Below are positions 20,144-28,812 of a stretch of 62,193 nucleotides of DNA, in pieces. This DNA is from Porticoccaceae bacterium (GTDB lineage Bacteria; Pseudomonadota; Gammaproteobacteria; Pseudomonadales; Porticoccaceae). Every line of letters begins with the position of its first letter. The first letter of the stretch is position 1. A program made the translations under genes and the position numbers. The notes beneath the pieces were generated by a model, which was not told where the DNA came from, searched no databases, and saw only the letters and a program-made list of their open reading frames with translations. Location of the stretch: contig BPKH01000009.1 of NCBI GenBank assembly GCA_026005035.1, forward strand, positions 1 through 62,193, in the 5' to 3' direction.

Positions 20144-21022
20144 ATGGCACTGGGACCACTGGGGGTTTGGGCGGTGGCCAACCTGATCCCCGCCGGCGAG
20201 GCCGAGGCCTTCGCCCGCCGGGTGGAGGCCTGGGGCTACTCGACCCTCTGGGTGCCCGAGATCACCGCCAAGGATCCCCTGGTGTTGGCCGCCTTTCTCC
20301 TCTCGGCCACCCGCCGCCTGACCCTGGCTACCGGGATCGCGAGCCTCTACCTGCGCCATCCTGCGGCCATGGAAAACGCCCGCCGCGCCCTGGCCGAACA
20401 TTCCTCCGGACGCTTCCTCCTCGGCCTCGGGGTGAGCCACGGTCCCTTCGTTGAGGGGGTGCTGGGGCTGCGCTGGGAACGCCCGGTGGAGCGGATGCGC
20501 CGCTATCTGGAGGCGATGGCCCAGGCCCCCTGGACCGGCCCCGATCTCCAGCATCGAGCCCCCCTCCTGCTCGGCGTCACGGGGCCGAAAATGCTCGCCC
20601 TCGCCGCGGAACTCGCTGACGGCGCCCACCCCTACAACGTCACTCCGGAGCACACCGCCACCGCCCGGGAAATCCTCGGCCCGGGCAAGCTGTTGTGCCC
20701 GGAACAGAAGGTGCTCTTGGAAACCGACCCCGAGCGGGCCAGGGCGGTGGCGCGGCGCGCCCTGGCGCTCTCCCTCTCCCTGCCCAACTACCGCAAGAGC
20801 TATCTCCGCCAGGGATTCACCGAGGCGGATCTGGAAGGGGGCGGCTCTGACCGGCTGGTGGACGCCATCGTCGCTTGGGGCGACGAGGAGGCGATCCGCC
20901 GGCGCATCCAGGCCCACTTCGACGCCGGTGCCGACCACGTGGCAATTCAACCCCTGGGGCGGCAAGGGCCGCGCCTTTCGGCGGAGGACGAGCGGGTGCT
21001 CGCCCTCTTGGCGCCCGCTTGA
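20144..21022 (+). CDS. LLM-class flavin/F420-dependent oxidoreductase (TIGR03620-like)
   Basis: This 292-residue luciferase-like TIM-barrel protein contains GYSTLWVPEITAKDPLVLAA, LATGIASLYLRHPAAMENARRAL, FLLGLGVSHGPFVEGVLG and LLGVTGPKMLALAAELADGAHPYNVTPEH, the pattern of probable F420-dependent family TIGR03620. Whether it uses F420 or FMN cannot be told; I saw no F420 biosynthesis gene in the window. ATG 20144 follows CGGGAGC. It lies upstream of an AraC regulator and the SDR/acyl-CoA cluster on the same strand, and could belong to the same function. Confidence 0.8.
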   Translation: MALGPLGVWAVANLIPAGEAEAFARRVEAWGYSTLWVPEITAKDPLVLAAFLLSATRRLTLATGIASLYLRHPAAMENARRALAEHSSGRFLLGLGVSHGPFVEGVLGLRWERPVERMRRYLEAMAQAPWTGPDLQHRAPLLLGVTGPKMLALAAELADGAHPYNVTPEHTATAREILGPGKLLCPEQKVLLETDPERARAVARRALALSLSLPNYRKSYLRQGFTEADLEGGGSDRLVDAIVAWGDEEAIRRRIQAHFDAGADHVAIQPLGRQGPRLSAEDERVLALLAPA

Positions 21023-21060
21023 GCGGGGCGCTTTCTTCCTTGCGCCGGAGTCGGCGAGCC

Positions 21061-22128
21061 GTGTCGGACCCCGCCCTCCACCTTCGAATTCCCGCCCCTC
21101 CGCTGCCGCCTCCGGGGGCCATGCGCGCGGCCAATCTGCGTGGCCTTAGCGGCCTGGCGGCGGAGCGGGGCCTGGCGGTGCAAGCCCTGCTCGAGCGCCA
21201 CGGCCTCGATCCGGAACTGCTCGAGGACCCCGATGCGTTTCTCGACTGCCGGGCCTTCGCCGCCTTTCTCGAGGGTTGCGCCGAGCGGCTCGGGCGGCCG
21301 TTCTTGGGGCTGGAGCTCGCGGCCCGGCAGGCGCCCGAGGTGTACGGTCTGGTGGCTGCCGCCTGCCGGGCGGCGCCGAGCCTACGCGCGGCACTGTGCT
21401 GCTTCGTCCGCTATCTGCCCGTGGTCCACTCGACGGAAAGCGTCCTGGAACTCGTGGAGGGACGCGAGCTGGCGGAACTGCGCTGGCGGGAGCGCACCGC
21501 AATGGGGGCGAACGAACAGGCCAACTACCAGGGGCTGGTGCTCAACCTGCGCCTGCTGCGGGTGGTGGTCGGCAGCGGCCTGCCCCTCGCCCGCGTGGGG
21601 CTGCCGCGCGCCATGTTCCGCCGCGCCGTGCCGCCCTTGGCGGGGGTGTTGCGCTGTCCTGTGCGGGTGGGCGAAGGGCCCGGGCACATCGCCTTTCCCA
21701 AGGCCTGGTTGGAGGCGCCGAACCCCAACGCCTCAGCCATCCTGTTCGCCCTGCTGGAAGGCCTGTTGGCGCGCCTCGCGGGGACGGGCGCCGGGGAGGA
21801 GGACTTCGCCGCCCGGGTGCGGGCGTTTCTGGCCAGCCGCCTGGGATGCGGCGACGTCTCCCTGCAGGCTTGCGCTCGCCACTTCGGCATGGCCGCCCGC
21901 ACCCTGCAGTGGCACCTCAAGCGCGCCGGCACCAGCCATTCGGCGCTTCTCGAGGCGGTCCGCCTGGAGCGCGCCCGGGAGCTGCTCGCGGCCACCCACC
22001 TGCCGGTGGCGGAGATCGCCGATCGCCTCGGCTATCGGGAGCGGGCGAGTTTCGGCAGGGCCTTCCGCCGCGCCTTCGGTCTTTCGCCGGTCGCCTACCG
22101 CCAGTCGGCGCGCCCTTGCGCCCACTGA
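21061..22128 (+). CDS. AraC family transcriptional regulator (arabinose-binding-like N-terminal domain)
   Basis: This regulator of up to 355 residues has an N-terminal domain of the PF12625 type (LSGLAAERGLAVQALLERHGLD, then FLGLELAARQAPEVYGLVAAA). The C-terminal double HTH of AraC/XylS has VSLQACARHFGMAARTLQWHLK and LPVAEIADRLGYRERASFGRAFRRAFGLSPVAYR. GTG 21061 is used as start; ATG 21121 is an alternative that removes 20 Pro-rich residues. It directly precedes the catabolic-looking operon beginning at 22208 and is its most likely regulator (inference from position). Confidence 0.88.
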   Translation: MSDPALHLRIPAPPLPPPGAMRAANLRGLSGLAAERGLAVQALLERHGLDPELLEDPDAFLDCRAFAAFLEGCAERLGRPFLGLELAARQAPEVYGLVAAACRAAPSLRAALCCFVRYLPVVHSTESVLELVEGRELAELRWRERTAMGANEQANYQGLVLNLRLLRVVVGSGLPLARVGLPRAMFRRAVPPLAGVLRCPVRVGEGPGHIAFPKAWLEAPNPNASAILFALLEGLLARLAGTGAGEEDFAARVRAFLASRLGCGDVSLQACARHFGMAARTLQWHLKRAGTSHSALLEAVRLERARELLAATHLPVAEIADRLGYRERASFGRAFRRAFGLSPVAYRQSARPCAH

Positions 22129-22207
22129 CACGCACCCTGCGTCGCAGTACGCGCGGCCAGGCGATCCGATACAGTAGCATCTGCACACCAACTCTCAAGG
22201 AGGAACC

Positions 22208-23395
22208 ATGGCGGAAGCCACACTCGACTGTTCCGATCTGGACCGTTACATGGGCGTGCCCCTGCAGCCGGCGCGGATGCGCGAACCCTTCGCCAACATG
22301 GACATCCGCCGCTGGGTGCAGGCGATGCACTACCCAAACCGGCTCCACTACGACCTCGACTACGCCGCCGAGAGCCGCTTCGCCCCCTGCCGCCAGGGCA
22401 GACTCGTCGCGCCCCAATCCTTCCCGGTGGCCATGGACGACGGCCACGGCACGGCGCCCGCCTGCGTGGGGCGGATCCCCAACTCCCACCTGATCTTCGG
22501 CGGCGACGAGTGGTGGTTCCACGGGCCGCGGGTGTACGGTGGCGACCGCCTGCACAACCACCGGGTGCCGGTGGACTATGTGGTCAAGGAGACCCGCTTC
22601 GCCGGCCCCACCTGCTTCCAGCGGGGGGACAACTACTACTACAACCAGGACGGCGACCTGGTGGCGGTGCAGCGCTCCACGGCGATCCGCTACCGCCCCG
22701 ATCTGGCGCGGGAGCGCGCCGCCTTCAAGCCCGAAGAGATGGAAGAGCCGGAGTGGGACGAAGAGGCCCTGGCGGCGCTGGAGGAGCGCAAGTACGCCTG
22801 GATCCGCATGCTCCACGAGCTCGGCCACCGGGAGCGCTGGTGGGACGACGTCAAGGTGGGCGACCGCCTGCCCGAGCGGGTCATCGGCCCCCATTCCATC
22901 GCCAGCTTCACCACCGAGTGGCGCGCCTATCTCTTCACCATTTGGCACGGCGTCGTGCGGCGCACCGATCTCGACATCGAGGCGCTCGGCTTCACCGGCC
23001 CCATGGCCGGCCGGGAGCAGGATCCGGTGCTGGAACTGGACAATCCGGAGCTCACCGACGGCGCCTACATCGGCCCCTCCCGGGGACACCTCTTCCCCCG
23101 CTACGCCCGGCAGATCGGCTTCCCCCGGGCCTACGGCTACGGCGCCTCCATGGGCGCCTGGATCCTCGACTACCTGGCCGGTTGGGCCGGCGAGCACGGT
23201 TTCATCCTCCACTCCAACGCCCAGTACCGCTCACCCAGCCTGGCCGGGGACATCACCGTGATGAACGGCGAGGTGGTGGATCGGTTCGTGGACGAGGCCG
23301 GGCGGGGGGTGGTGCAGGTGAAGGTGACCATGACCAATCAGCGCGACGAGGTCACCGCCACTGCCTGCGCCGAAATCGAGTTGCCCAAGCGATGA
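22208..23395 (+). CDS. FAS1-like/MaoC-type acyl dehydratase (double hot-dog)
   Basis: This 395-residue protein resembles FAS1-like dehydratase domain enzymes (MaoC_dehydrat_N), which hydrate or dehydrate acyl-CoA thioesters. Seen are MHYPNRLHYDLDYAAESRFA, the N-terminal hot-dog region with GGDEWWFHGPRVYGGDRLHN, a linker rich in Glu, and a C-terminal region GDRLPERVIGPHSIASFTTEW and YGYGASMGAWILDYLAGWAG. The strong ribosome-binding site AAGGAGG precedes ATG 22208. It is the first gene of a run of overlapping genes (next gene overlaps by 4 bp, ATGA). Role inferred: dehydration or hydration step in a CoA-linked catabolic pathway. Confidence 0.82.
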   Translation: MAEATLDCSDLDRYMGVPLQPARMREPFANMDIRRWVQAMHYPNRLHYDLDYAAESRFAPCRQGRLVAPQSFPVAMDDGHGTAPACVGRIPNSHLIFGGDEWWFHGPRVYGGDRLHNHRVPVDYVVKETRFAGPTCFQRGDNYYYNQDGDLVAVQRSTAIRYRPDLARERAAFKPEEMEEPEWDEEALAALEERKYAWIRMLHELGHRERWWDDVKVGDRLPERVIGPHSIASFTTEWRAYLFTIWHGVVRRTDLDIEALGFTGPMAGREQDPVLELDNPELTDGAYIGPSRGHLFPRYARQIGFPRAYGYGASMGAWILDYLAGWAGEHGFILHSNAQYRSPSLAGDITVMNGEVVDRFVDEAGRGVVQVKVTMTNQRDEVTATACAEIELPKR

Positions 23396-24255
23396 GCGAG
23401 GTGGAGCGGCCCCTGGCAGGCCGGGTGGCGCTGGTCACCGGGGCGAGCCGTGGGGTGGGACGGGGAATCGCCCTGGCCCTCGCCGAGCAGGGGGCGAGCG
23501 TCTACGTGGTGGGGCGCACCGAGCGCCCCGGAGGGGAGCTTTCGGGCACCATCGGCGAGACCGCCGCCCAGTGCGAGGCGCGGGGCGGGCGGGGCATCCC
23601 GGTGCGGGTGGACCTGGCCCGGGACGAGGAGATCGCGGCGCTGTTCCAGCGGATCGGCGACGAGGCGGGTCGGCTCGACATCCTGGTCAACAACGCCATC
23701 GCCATCCCCGAGGCCCTCACCGAGCCGGGAGGGTTTTGGGAAAAGCCCCTGGAGCTGTGGGAGATGTTCGACATCGGCGTGCGCGCCGCCTTCGTGGTCA
23801 GCTGGCACGCCGCGCGCCTGATGGTGCCCGCCCGCGACGGGCTCATCGCCTTTTTGTCGGGCTACGTGGGCGCCACCTACACCCTGGGGGCGGTGTTCGG
23901 CACCACCAAGGCGGCGGTGGACCGGATGGCCCGGGACATGGCCATCGAGCTCAAACCCCACGGAGTGACCGCGGTCTCGCTGTGGCAGAACTTCACCTAC
24001 ACCGAGCGGGCGCTGCGCAACCTGGAGCGAGTGCCGGGCCTCGGCGAGCGGCTCGCCGGCGAGGCGGGCTCCTCGCCGGAGTTTCCAGGCCGGGTGATCG
24101 CTGCCCTGGCGCGGGACCCCGAGCGGCTTCTGCTCACCGGCGGCACCCACATCGTCGCCGAGCTCGCCGAGCGCTATGGGGTGCGGGACGTGGATGGGCG
24201 GCAGATCCCCTCCCTGCGGGGCGTGCGCGGCACGCCCATCTGGGGACCGGTATGA
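23392..24255 (+). CDS. SDR family protein with Tyr-to-Phe at the catalytic position (copy A)
   Basis: This 287-residue short-chain dehydrogenase/reductase has an intact Rossmann motif TGASRGVG (residues 16-23) and NNA (LDILVNNAIAIP). The active site, however, is S156-x12-F169-x3-K173 (FGTTK), so the usual catalytic Tyr is Phe. The codon at 23896-23898 is clearly TTC. A nearby Tyr (SGYVGATY) might substitute, or the protein may not be a classical oxidoreductase. Overall similarity is to the DHRS1-like SDR group. It has a close paralogue at 25705 with the same change. It overlaps both neighbours by 4 bp. Confidence 0.87.
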   Translation: MSEVERPLAGRVALVTGASRGVGRGIALALAEQGASVYVVGRTERPGGELSGTIGETAAQCEARGGRGIPVRVDLARDEEIAALFQRIGDEAGRLDILVNNAIAIPEALTEPGGFWEKPLELWEMFDIGVRAAFVVSWHAARLMVPARDGLIAFLSGYVGATYTLGAVFGTTKAAVDRMARDMAIELKPHGVTAVSLWQNFTYTERALRNLERVPGLGERLAGEAGSSPEFPGRVIAALARDPERLLLTGGTHIVAELAERYGVRDVDGRQIPSLRGVRGTPIWGPV

Positions 24256-25178
24256 CCAGCCGGCCCCTCGACTTCGCGGGCCGGGTGGTGGTCATCACCG
24301 GCGCCGGCCGGGGCCTCGGCCGCGCCTACGCGTTGCTGTTGGCCGCCCGGGGTGCCCGGGTGGTGGTGGACGATCCCGGTGTCGCGCCCGACGGCGGCGG
24401 TGGCGATCCCGCTCCCGCGGAGGCGGTGGTGGCCGAGATCCGGGCCGCTGGCGGCGAGGCGGTGGCCTGTTTCGCCTCGGTGGCGGATCCCGCCGGGGGG
24501 CGGGCGGTGGTGGAGTGCGCCCTCGACCACTTCGGGCGCCTCGACGCGCTGATCCACAACGCCGGCATCGTCCGCTACGCCCCCCTGGAGGCCTATCCGG
24601 AGGAGGATTTCCGCGCTGTGCTGGACGTCCACCTCCACGGCGCATTCCACGTGGTCAAACCGGCCTTTGCCGCCATGAAGCGGGCGCGCTTCGGGCGGAT
24701 CGTCCTCACCTCTTCCATCAGCGGCCTCTACGGACTGCCCGGGTCCCTCGCCTACGGGGTGGCCAAGGCGGGCATCCTCGGCCTCAACCACGTGGCCGCC
24801 CGCGAAGGGGCGGAGCATGGGATCCGCTGCAACGCGATTCTGCCCGCGGCCATCACCCGGCTCGCGGCTGGCGTGGACACCAGCGGTTTTCCCCCCATGC
24901 CCCCGGAAGAGGTCGCCCCCGTGGTGGCCTGGCTCGCCCACGAGCGCTGCTCGGTGAGCGGCGAGGCGTTCATCGCCGCCGCGGGGCGGGTGGCGCGGGC
25001 GCTGGTGGCGGAAACCCCGGGGGTGTTCCGCGCCCACTGGACCCCCGAGGCGGTGGAGGAAGCGCTGCCGGCCGTTCGTGACGACGGCGTGCTGTGGCGC
25101 ATCCACCCCTTGCCCGACGGCTTCCACGAACACCTGCAGAGGAGTTTCGCCATGGCGAGTCAGGGAGGTGAAAGGTGA
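24252..25178 (+). CDS. SDR family NAD(P)-dependent oxidoreductase, MFE-2-like
   Basis: This 308-residue SDR has TGAGRGLG for nucleotide binding, HNAGIVRYAPL, and a standard active site in SSISGLYGLPGSLAYGVAKAG (Tyr and Lys present). The size and the C-terminal extension after the SDR core resemble the (3R)-hydroxyacyl-CoA dehydrogenase part of peroxisomal multifunctional enzyme type 2. It probably oxidises a hydroxyacyl-CoA or cyclic alcohol in the pathway encoded by this cluster. ATGA overlap with the previous gene and GTGA with the next show tight coupling. Confidence 0.86.
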   Translation: MTSRPLDFAGRVVVITGAGRGLGRAYALLLAARGARVVVDDPGVAPDGGGGDPAPAEAVVAEIRAAGGEAVACFASVADPAGGRAVVECALDHFGRLDALIHNAGIVRYAPLEAYPEEDFRAVLDVHLHGAFHVVKPAFAAMKRARFGRIVLTSSISGLYGLPGSLAYGVAKAGILGLNHVAAREGAEHGIRCNAILPAAITRLAAGVDTSGFPPMPPEEVAPVVAWLAHERCSVSGEAFIAAAGRVARALVAETPGVFRAHWTPEAVEEALPAVRDDGVLWRIHPLPDGFHEHLQRSFAMASQGGER

Positions 25179-25705
25179 GCGCACCGGCCGGCACCCTCGA
25201 GGACCGGATGCAGATCCGCCAGCTGCTGGCGGCCATCGCACGCGGTGAAGACCGGCGCGAGCGGGCGCTCCTCGAGGCCGCCTTCTGGCCCGACGCGGTC
25301 ATCGATTTCGGGGTCTTTCGCGGCACCTTCGCCGAATACCTCGGCTGGGTGGTGCCGGGGGACCCCGCGCTGCCGGTCACCCTCCACACCCTCGGCCAGT
25401 CCTACTTCCAGTTCCGGGGCGAGGAGGCGCGGGTGGAGACCCACGTGGTCTCCTACCATCGGGTGCGCGCGGCGGGCGGAGACCGGGACACCGCCATCGG
25501 TGGCCGCTATCTCGACCGCTTCACGCGCCGCGGGGGCGAGTGGCGGTTGGCCGAGCGGACGATGCTCTACGATTGGTATCGCGAGTTTGGCCTTGCCGCC
25601 GACTGGGCGGCGGGGGTGATGGGCCATCCCCTGCCGCCCGGCTATGTGGGGCGGGGGGCCGAGGACGCGAGCCGGGCTTTTTTTGCAACCGGGGAGGCGG
25701 ACTGA
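25175..25705 (+). CDS. SnoaL-like / NTF2-fold protein (copy A)
   Basis: This 176-residue protein has the pattern of SnoaL_4-type NTF2 folds: DRMQIRQLLAAIARGEDRRE, FWPDAVIDFG, THVVSYHRV and GGRYLDRFTRRGGEWRLAERTMLYDWYREF. Members include dehydratases, isomerases and small-molecule-binding proteins; the exact reaction is not readable. GTG 25175 overlaps the previous TGA by 4 bp. It is followed by an SDR that overlaps it by one base (TGATG). A second SnoaL protein lies two genes on. Confidence 0.83.
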   Translation: MSAPAGTLEDRMQIRQLLAAIARGEDRRERALLEAAFWPDAVIDFGVFRGTFAEYLGWVVPGDPALPVTLHTLGQSYFQFRGEEARVETHVVSYHRVRAAGGDRDTAIGGRYLDRFTRRGGEWRLAERTMLYDWYREFGLAADWAAGVMGHPLPPGYVGRGAEDASRAFFATGEAD

Positions 25706-26592
25706 TGGGGCGCTTGGCGGGCAGGGTCGCGGTGGTCACCGGGGCGAGTCGCGGCATCGGCAAGGGGATCGCCCTCGCCCTGGCGGCGGAAGGGGCCACG
25801 GTCTACGTCACGGGCCGCACCACCGAGCCCGGCGCCTCGCCCCTGCCGGGGACGATCGGCGAGACCGCCGCCCAGTGCGACGAGCGGGGCGGGCGGGGGA
25901 TCGCCGTGGCCGTGGATCACGGCGACGACCGCCAGGTGGCGGCGCTCTTTGCCCGGGTGCGGGAGGAAGCGGGGGGCCTGGACATCCTGGTCAACAACGC
26001 CTTCGCCCTGCCCGATGACCTGGTGGAGCCGCGCCCCTTCTGGGAAAAGCCCCTCTCCAACCTGCAGATGTTCCGGGTGGGGGTGCGCTCCAACTACGTG
26101 GCCGCCTGGCACGCGGCACAACTGATGGTGCCCCGGGGCAGCGGGCTGATCGTCGCCATCTCGGGCTACGCCGGGGTCAGCTACACCTACGGGGTGATTT
26201 TCGGCACCGCCAAGACGGCGGTGGATCGCATGGCCCACGATCTGGCGGTGGAGCTCGCCCCCCACGGCGTGGCCTCCCTCTCCCTCTGGCAGGGGCTCAC
26301 CCTCACCGAGCTCGCCCTGCGCAACCTGGCCTCCATCCCCGGCCTGGAGGGGCAGCCGGCGACCCGCCGCGAGGACGCCTGCAGTCCGGAATTTCCCGGC
26401 CGGGTGATCGCCGCTCTGGCTTGCGACCCCGAGCTCATGCACCTGTCGGGCGGGACCTACATCACCGCCGAGCTCGCCGCCCGCTACGGCATCCGCGACC
26501 TGGACGGCCGCCAGATCCCCTCCCTGCGCGAGCGGCGCGGCTCGCCCCTGTGGGGGCCGGTGATGGAAGAGGCGAAAGGAGCAGAACCGTGA
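25705..26592 (+). CDS. SDR family protein with Tyr-to-Phe at the catalytic position (copy B)
   Basis: This 295-residue SDR is paralogous to the gene at 23392. Shared blocks are TGASRGIGKGIALALA, GTIGETAAQCDERGGRGI, LDILVNNAFALP and the C-terminal DLDGRQIPSLRERRG. The active site reads S153-x12-F166-x3-K170 (FGTAK), again lacking the catalytic Tyr (TTC at 26200-26202). Two independent genes with the same substitution make a base error unlikely. It sits between the two SnoaL genes. Function is unknown; possibilities are a non-redox SDR, a partner subunit, or use of another Tyr in SGYAGVSYTYG. Confidence 0.87.
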   Translation: MGRLAGRVAVVTGASRGIGKGIALALAAEGATVYVTGRTTEPGASPLPGTIGETAAQCDERGGRGIAVAVDHGDDRQVAALFARVREEAGGLDILVNNAFALPDDLVEPRPFWEKPLSNLQMFRVGVRSNYVAAWHAAQLMVPRGSGLIVAISGYAGVSYTYGVIFGTAKTAVDRMAHDLAVELAPHGVASLSLWQGLTLTELALRNLASIPGLEGQPATRREDACSPEFPGRVIAALACDPELMHLSGGTYITAELAARYGIRDLDGRQIPSLRERRGSPLWGPVMEEAKGAEP

Positions 26593-27134
26593 ACGGACGA
26601 TTGGCCACTTTGCTGAGCCGCCAAGAGATTTACGACTGCCTTCTGCGCTTCGCCCGGGGGGTCGACCGGCTCGACCGGGAACTGTTCCTTTCCGCCTTTC
26701 ATCCCGACGCCGAGATCGCCGCCGGTCCCTTCGTCGGCGACCCCGAGGCGCTGGCCGACTGGGCCTTTGCCCTCCACCGCCGCGAGCAGGAGGCGACGCT
26801 GCACTATTTGCTCAACCACGCTTGCGAGATCGAGGGCGAGCAAGCGCACGCCGAGACCTACTACCTGTTCGTGGGGCGCCTTCCCGGGGGTGACAACTGG
26901 CTGGCCGGCGGGCGCTACCTGGACCGCTTCGAGCGCCGCCAGGGCGCGTGGCGCATCGCCACGCGGGTCAACCTGGTGGAATTTTCGAGCCGCGTGGCGG
27001 GCCTGCCGTTGCCCTTCGCCGACCTGCCCGACCTCGCCGAGAACGGGCTCCCGGCCCGGGATCGCAGCGATCCCTCCTACGCGAGGCCGCTGCGCAATCG
27101 CAGGCGGAGGCAGATTCCGGAGTGGGAGTCGTGA
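26589..27134 (+). CDS. SnoaL-like / NTF2-fold protein (copy B)
   Basis: This 181-residue NTF2-fold protein contains SRQEIYDCLLRFARGVDRLDRELF, FHPDAEIAAGPF, AETYYLFVGRL and GGRYLDRFERRQGAWRIATRVN. It shares the layout of the copy at 25175 but is clearly diverged. It uses GTG 26589 overlapping the previous stop by 4 bp, and its own TGA overlaps the GTG of the acyl-CoA ligase. SnoaL_4 proteins often occur with SDRs in steroid, terpene or aromatic catabolic clusters (family knowledge). Confidence 0.84.
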   Translation: MNGRLATLLSRQEIYDCLLRFARGVDRLDRELFLSAFHPDAEIAAGPFVGDPEALADWAFALHRREQEATLHYLLNHACEIEGEQAHAETYYLFVGRLPGGDNWLAGGRYLDRFERRQGAWRIATRVNLVEFSSRVAGLPLPFADLPDLAENGLPARDRSDPSYARPLRNRRRRQIPEWES

Positions 27135-28801
27135 GCGCGGCCAGCGAGCGCCACGGCCCGCCCCTCAGTGCCGAAGAGGGACTCGGCGCCCTGACCCTGC
27201 CCGGCCTGTTGGCCGAGGTGGCGCGCCGCCACTCCGAGCGGGAAGCCCTGGTCTGGCATCCCCCGGGGGGCGCGCCGGTGCGCCTCTCCTACCGCGAACT
27301 GTACGGCGAGAGCCTGCGCCTCGCCCGGGCCCTGGCAGCCGCCGGAATCGGCCGCGGCAGCCGGGTGGGGATCTTGATGGCCAACCGGCCCGAGTGGGTG
27401 GTGGGGCTCTTCGGGGCGACCATGACCGGCGCGGTGGCGGTGGCCCTCAACACCTTCGCCACCCCGGTGGAACTGCGCGCCCAGCTGGAACTCGCCGACG
27501 TGGAACTGCTCCTCTTCGAAGCGGGGGTGGCCAAGCGGGATTTCGTCGCCGACTTGCACCAGGTTTCGCCGGCCCTGGCGGTCAGCCGTCCCGGGGCCTT
27601 CGTGGATCCGCGGCTTCCCTTTCTGCGCCGGCTGGTCTGCGTCGACCTGCCCCCGGGGGCCGGCGGAGCCATCGAAGCTTGGCACGACTTCCTGGCCGCC
27701 GGCGAGACGGTTCCCGAGGCCCAGGTGGAGGGCCGCATGGCGCGGCTCCACCCGGTGGACGACGGCCTCATCTTTTTTTCCTCGGGCACCACCGGTAGCG
27801 CCAAGGGGATCCAGCACAGCCACCGAGCCGCCGCCCTCCAGTGCTGGCGGGCGCGCCGCTGGTACGGGCTCGACGAGCGGGTCCGCACCTGGTGCGCCAA
27901 CGGCTTTTTCTGGTCGGGCAATTTCGCCATGGCGCTGGGGAGCACCCTGGCGGCCGGAGGCTGCCTGGTGCTCCAGCACCATTTCGAACCGGACGAGGCC
28001 CTCGCCCTGATGGAGCGGGAGCGGGTCTCCTTCGCCTTCGCCTGGCCCCACCAGTACGCCCGCCTGCGGGAGAGCCCCCTGTGGGAGCGCGTGGACCTGT
28101 CGAGTCTCCACTACGTGGACCGCGACGGGATCCTCGCCTCCCATCCCAGCGTCCGCACCCAGTGGCGGGAGCCCAACGGCTACGGCTCCACCGAGACCTT
28201 CACCTTCGTCGCCGGCTGGGGGGGTGAGGAGCGCAGCGATGCCAGCCACGGGCCGGTGCTGCCCGGAAACAGCGTGCGCATCCTGGACCCCGACACGGGG
28301 GCCCTCCTCCCCCTGGGGGAGACCGGGGAAATCGCCGTCAAGGGCCCCACCCTGACCCGCGGCTACCTGAGGACTCCCCCGGAGGAGACCTTCGACCGCG
28401 ACGGCTACCTGCGCACCGCCGATGCCGGCCGCCTGGACGCTGCCGGCCACCTCTGGTGGGAGGGACGCCTGGGGGACATGATCAAGACCGGCGGCGCCAA
28501 CGTCGCCCCCGCCGAGGTGGACCAGGTCTTGGCCCGCCACCCGGCGGTGCGCCTCGCCGTCACCGTGGGCGTGCCCGATCCCCTGCTGGGGGAGCGGGTG
28601 GTGGCCTGCGTGGTGGCGCGCGAGGGAATGGCGGTGGCGGAGGAAGAACTGATCGCCTTCGCGCGAGCCGTGCTCGCCCCCTACAAGGTGCCGCGGCGAG
28701 TCCTCTTCTTCAGCGAGGGTGAACTGCCGGTCACCGGCAGCAACAAGGTGCGGCGCCGCGAGCTCGCCGCCCTGGCGGCGGCGCGTCTCGGCGACGGCTA
28801 G
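27131..28801 (+). CDS. Acyl-CoA synthetase (AMP-forming, ANL superfamily)
   Basis: This 556-residue ligase activates a carboxylic acid through an acyl-adenylate. Visible are the P-loop FFSSGTTGSAKG, the A5-like segment EPNGYGSTETF, GETGEIAVKGPTLTRGYLRTP, the hinge motif DGYLRTADAGRLDAAGHLWWEGRLGDMIKTGG and the C-terminal catalytic Lys in VTGSNKVRRRELA. GTG 27131 overlaps the upstream stop by 4 bp. Its place in the cluster suggests that the pathway substrate, or an intermediate acid, is handled as a CoA ester. The acid cannot be named from sequence. Confidence 0.9.
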   Translation: MSAASERHGPPLSAEEGLGALTLPGLLAEVARRHSEREALVWHPPGGAPVRLSYRELYGESLRLARALAAAGIGRGSRVGILMANRPEWVVGLFGATMTGAVAVALNTFATPVELRAQLELADVELLLFEAGVAKRDFVADLHQVSPALAVSRPGAFVDPRLPFLRRLVCVDLPPGAGGAIEAWHDFLAAGETVPEAQVEGRMARLHPVDDGLIFFSSGTTGSAKGIQHSHRAAALQCWRARRWYGLDERVRTWCANGFFWSGNFAMALGSTLAAGGCLVLQHHFEPDEALALMERERVSFAFAWPHQYARLRESPLWERVDLSSLHYVDRDGILASHPSVRTQWREPNGYGSTETFTFVAGWGGEERSDASHGPVLPGNSVRILDPDTGALLPLGETGEIAVKGPTLTRGYLRTPPEETFDRDGYLRTADAGRLDAAGHLWWEGRLGDMIKTGGANVAPAEVDQVLARHPAVRLAVTVGVPDPLLGERVVACVVAREGMAVAEEELIAFARAVLAPYKVPRRVLFFSEGELPVTGSNKVRRRELAALAAARLGDG

Positions 28802-28812
28802 GAGCAGCGGCG

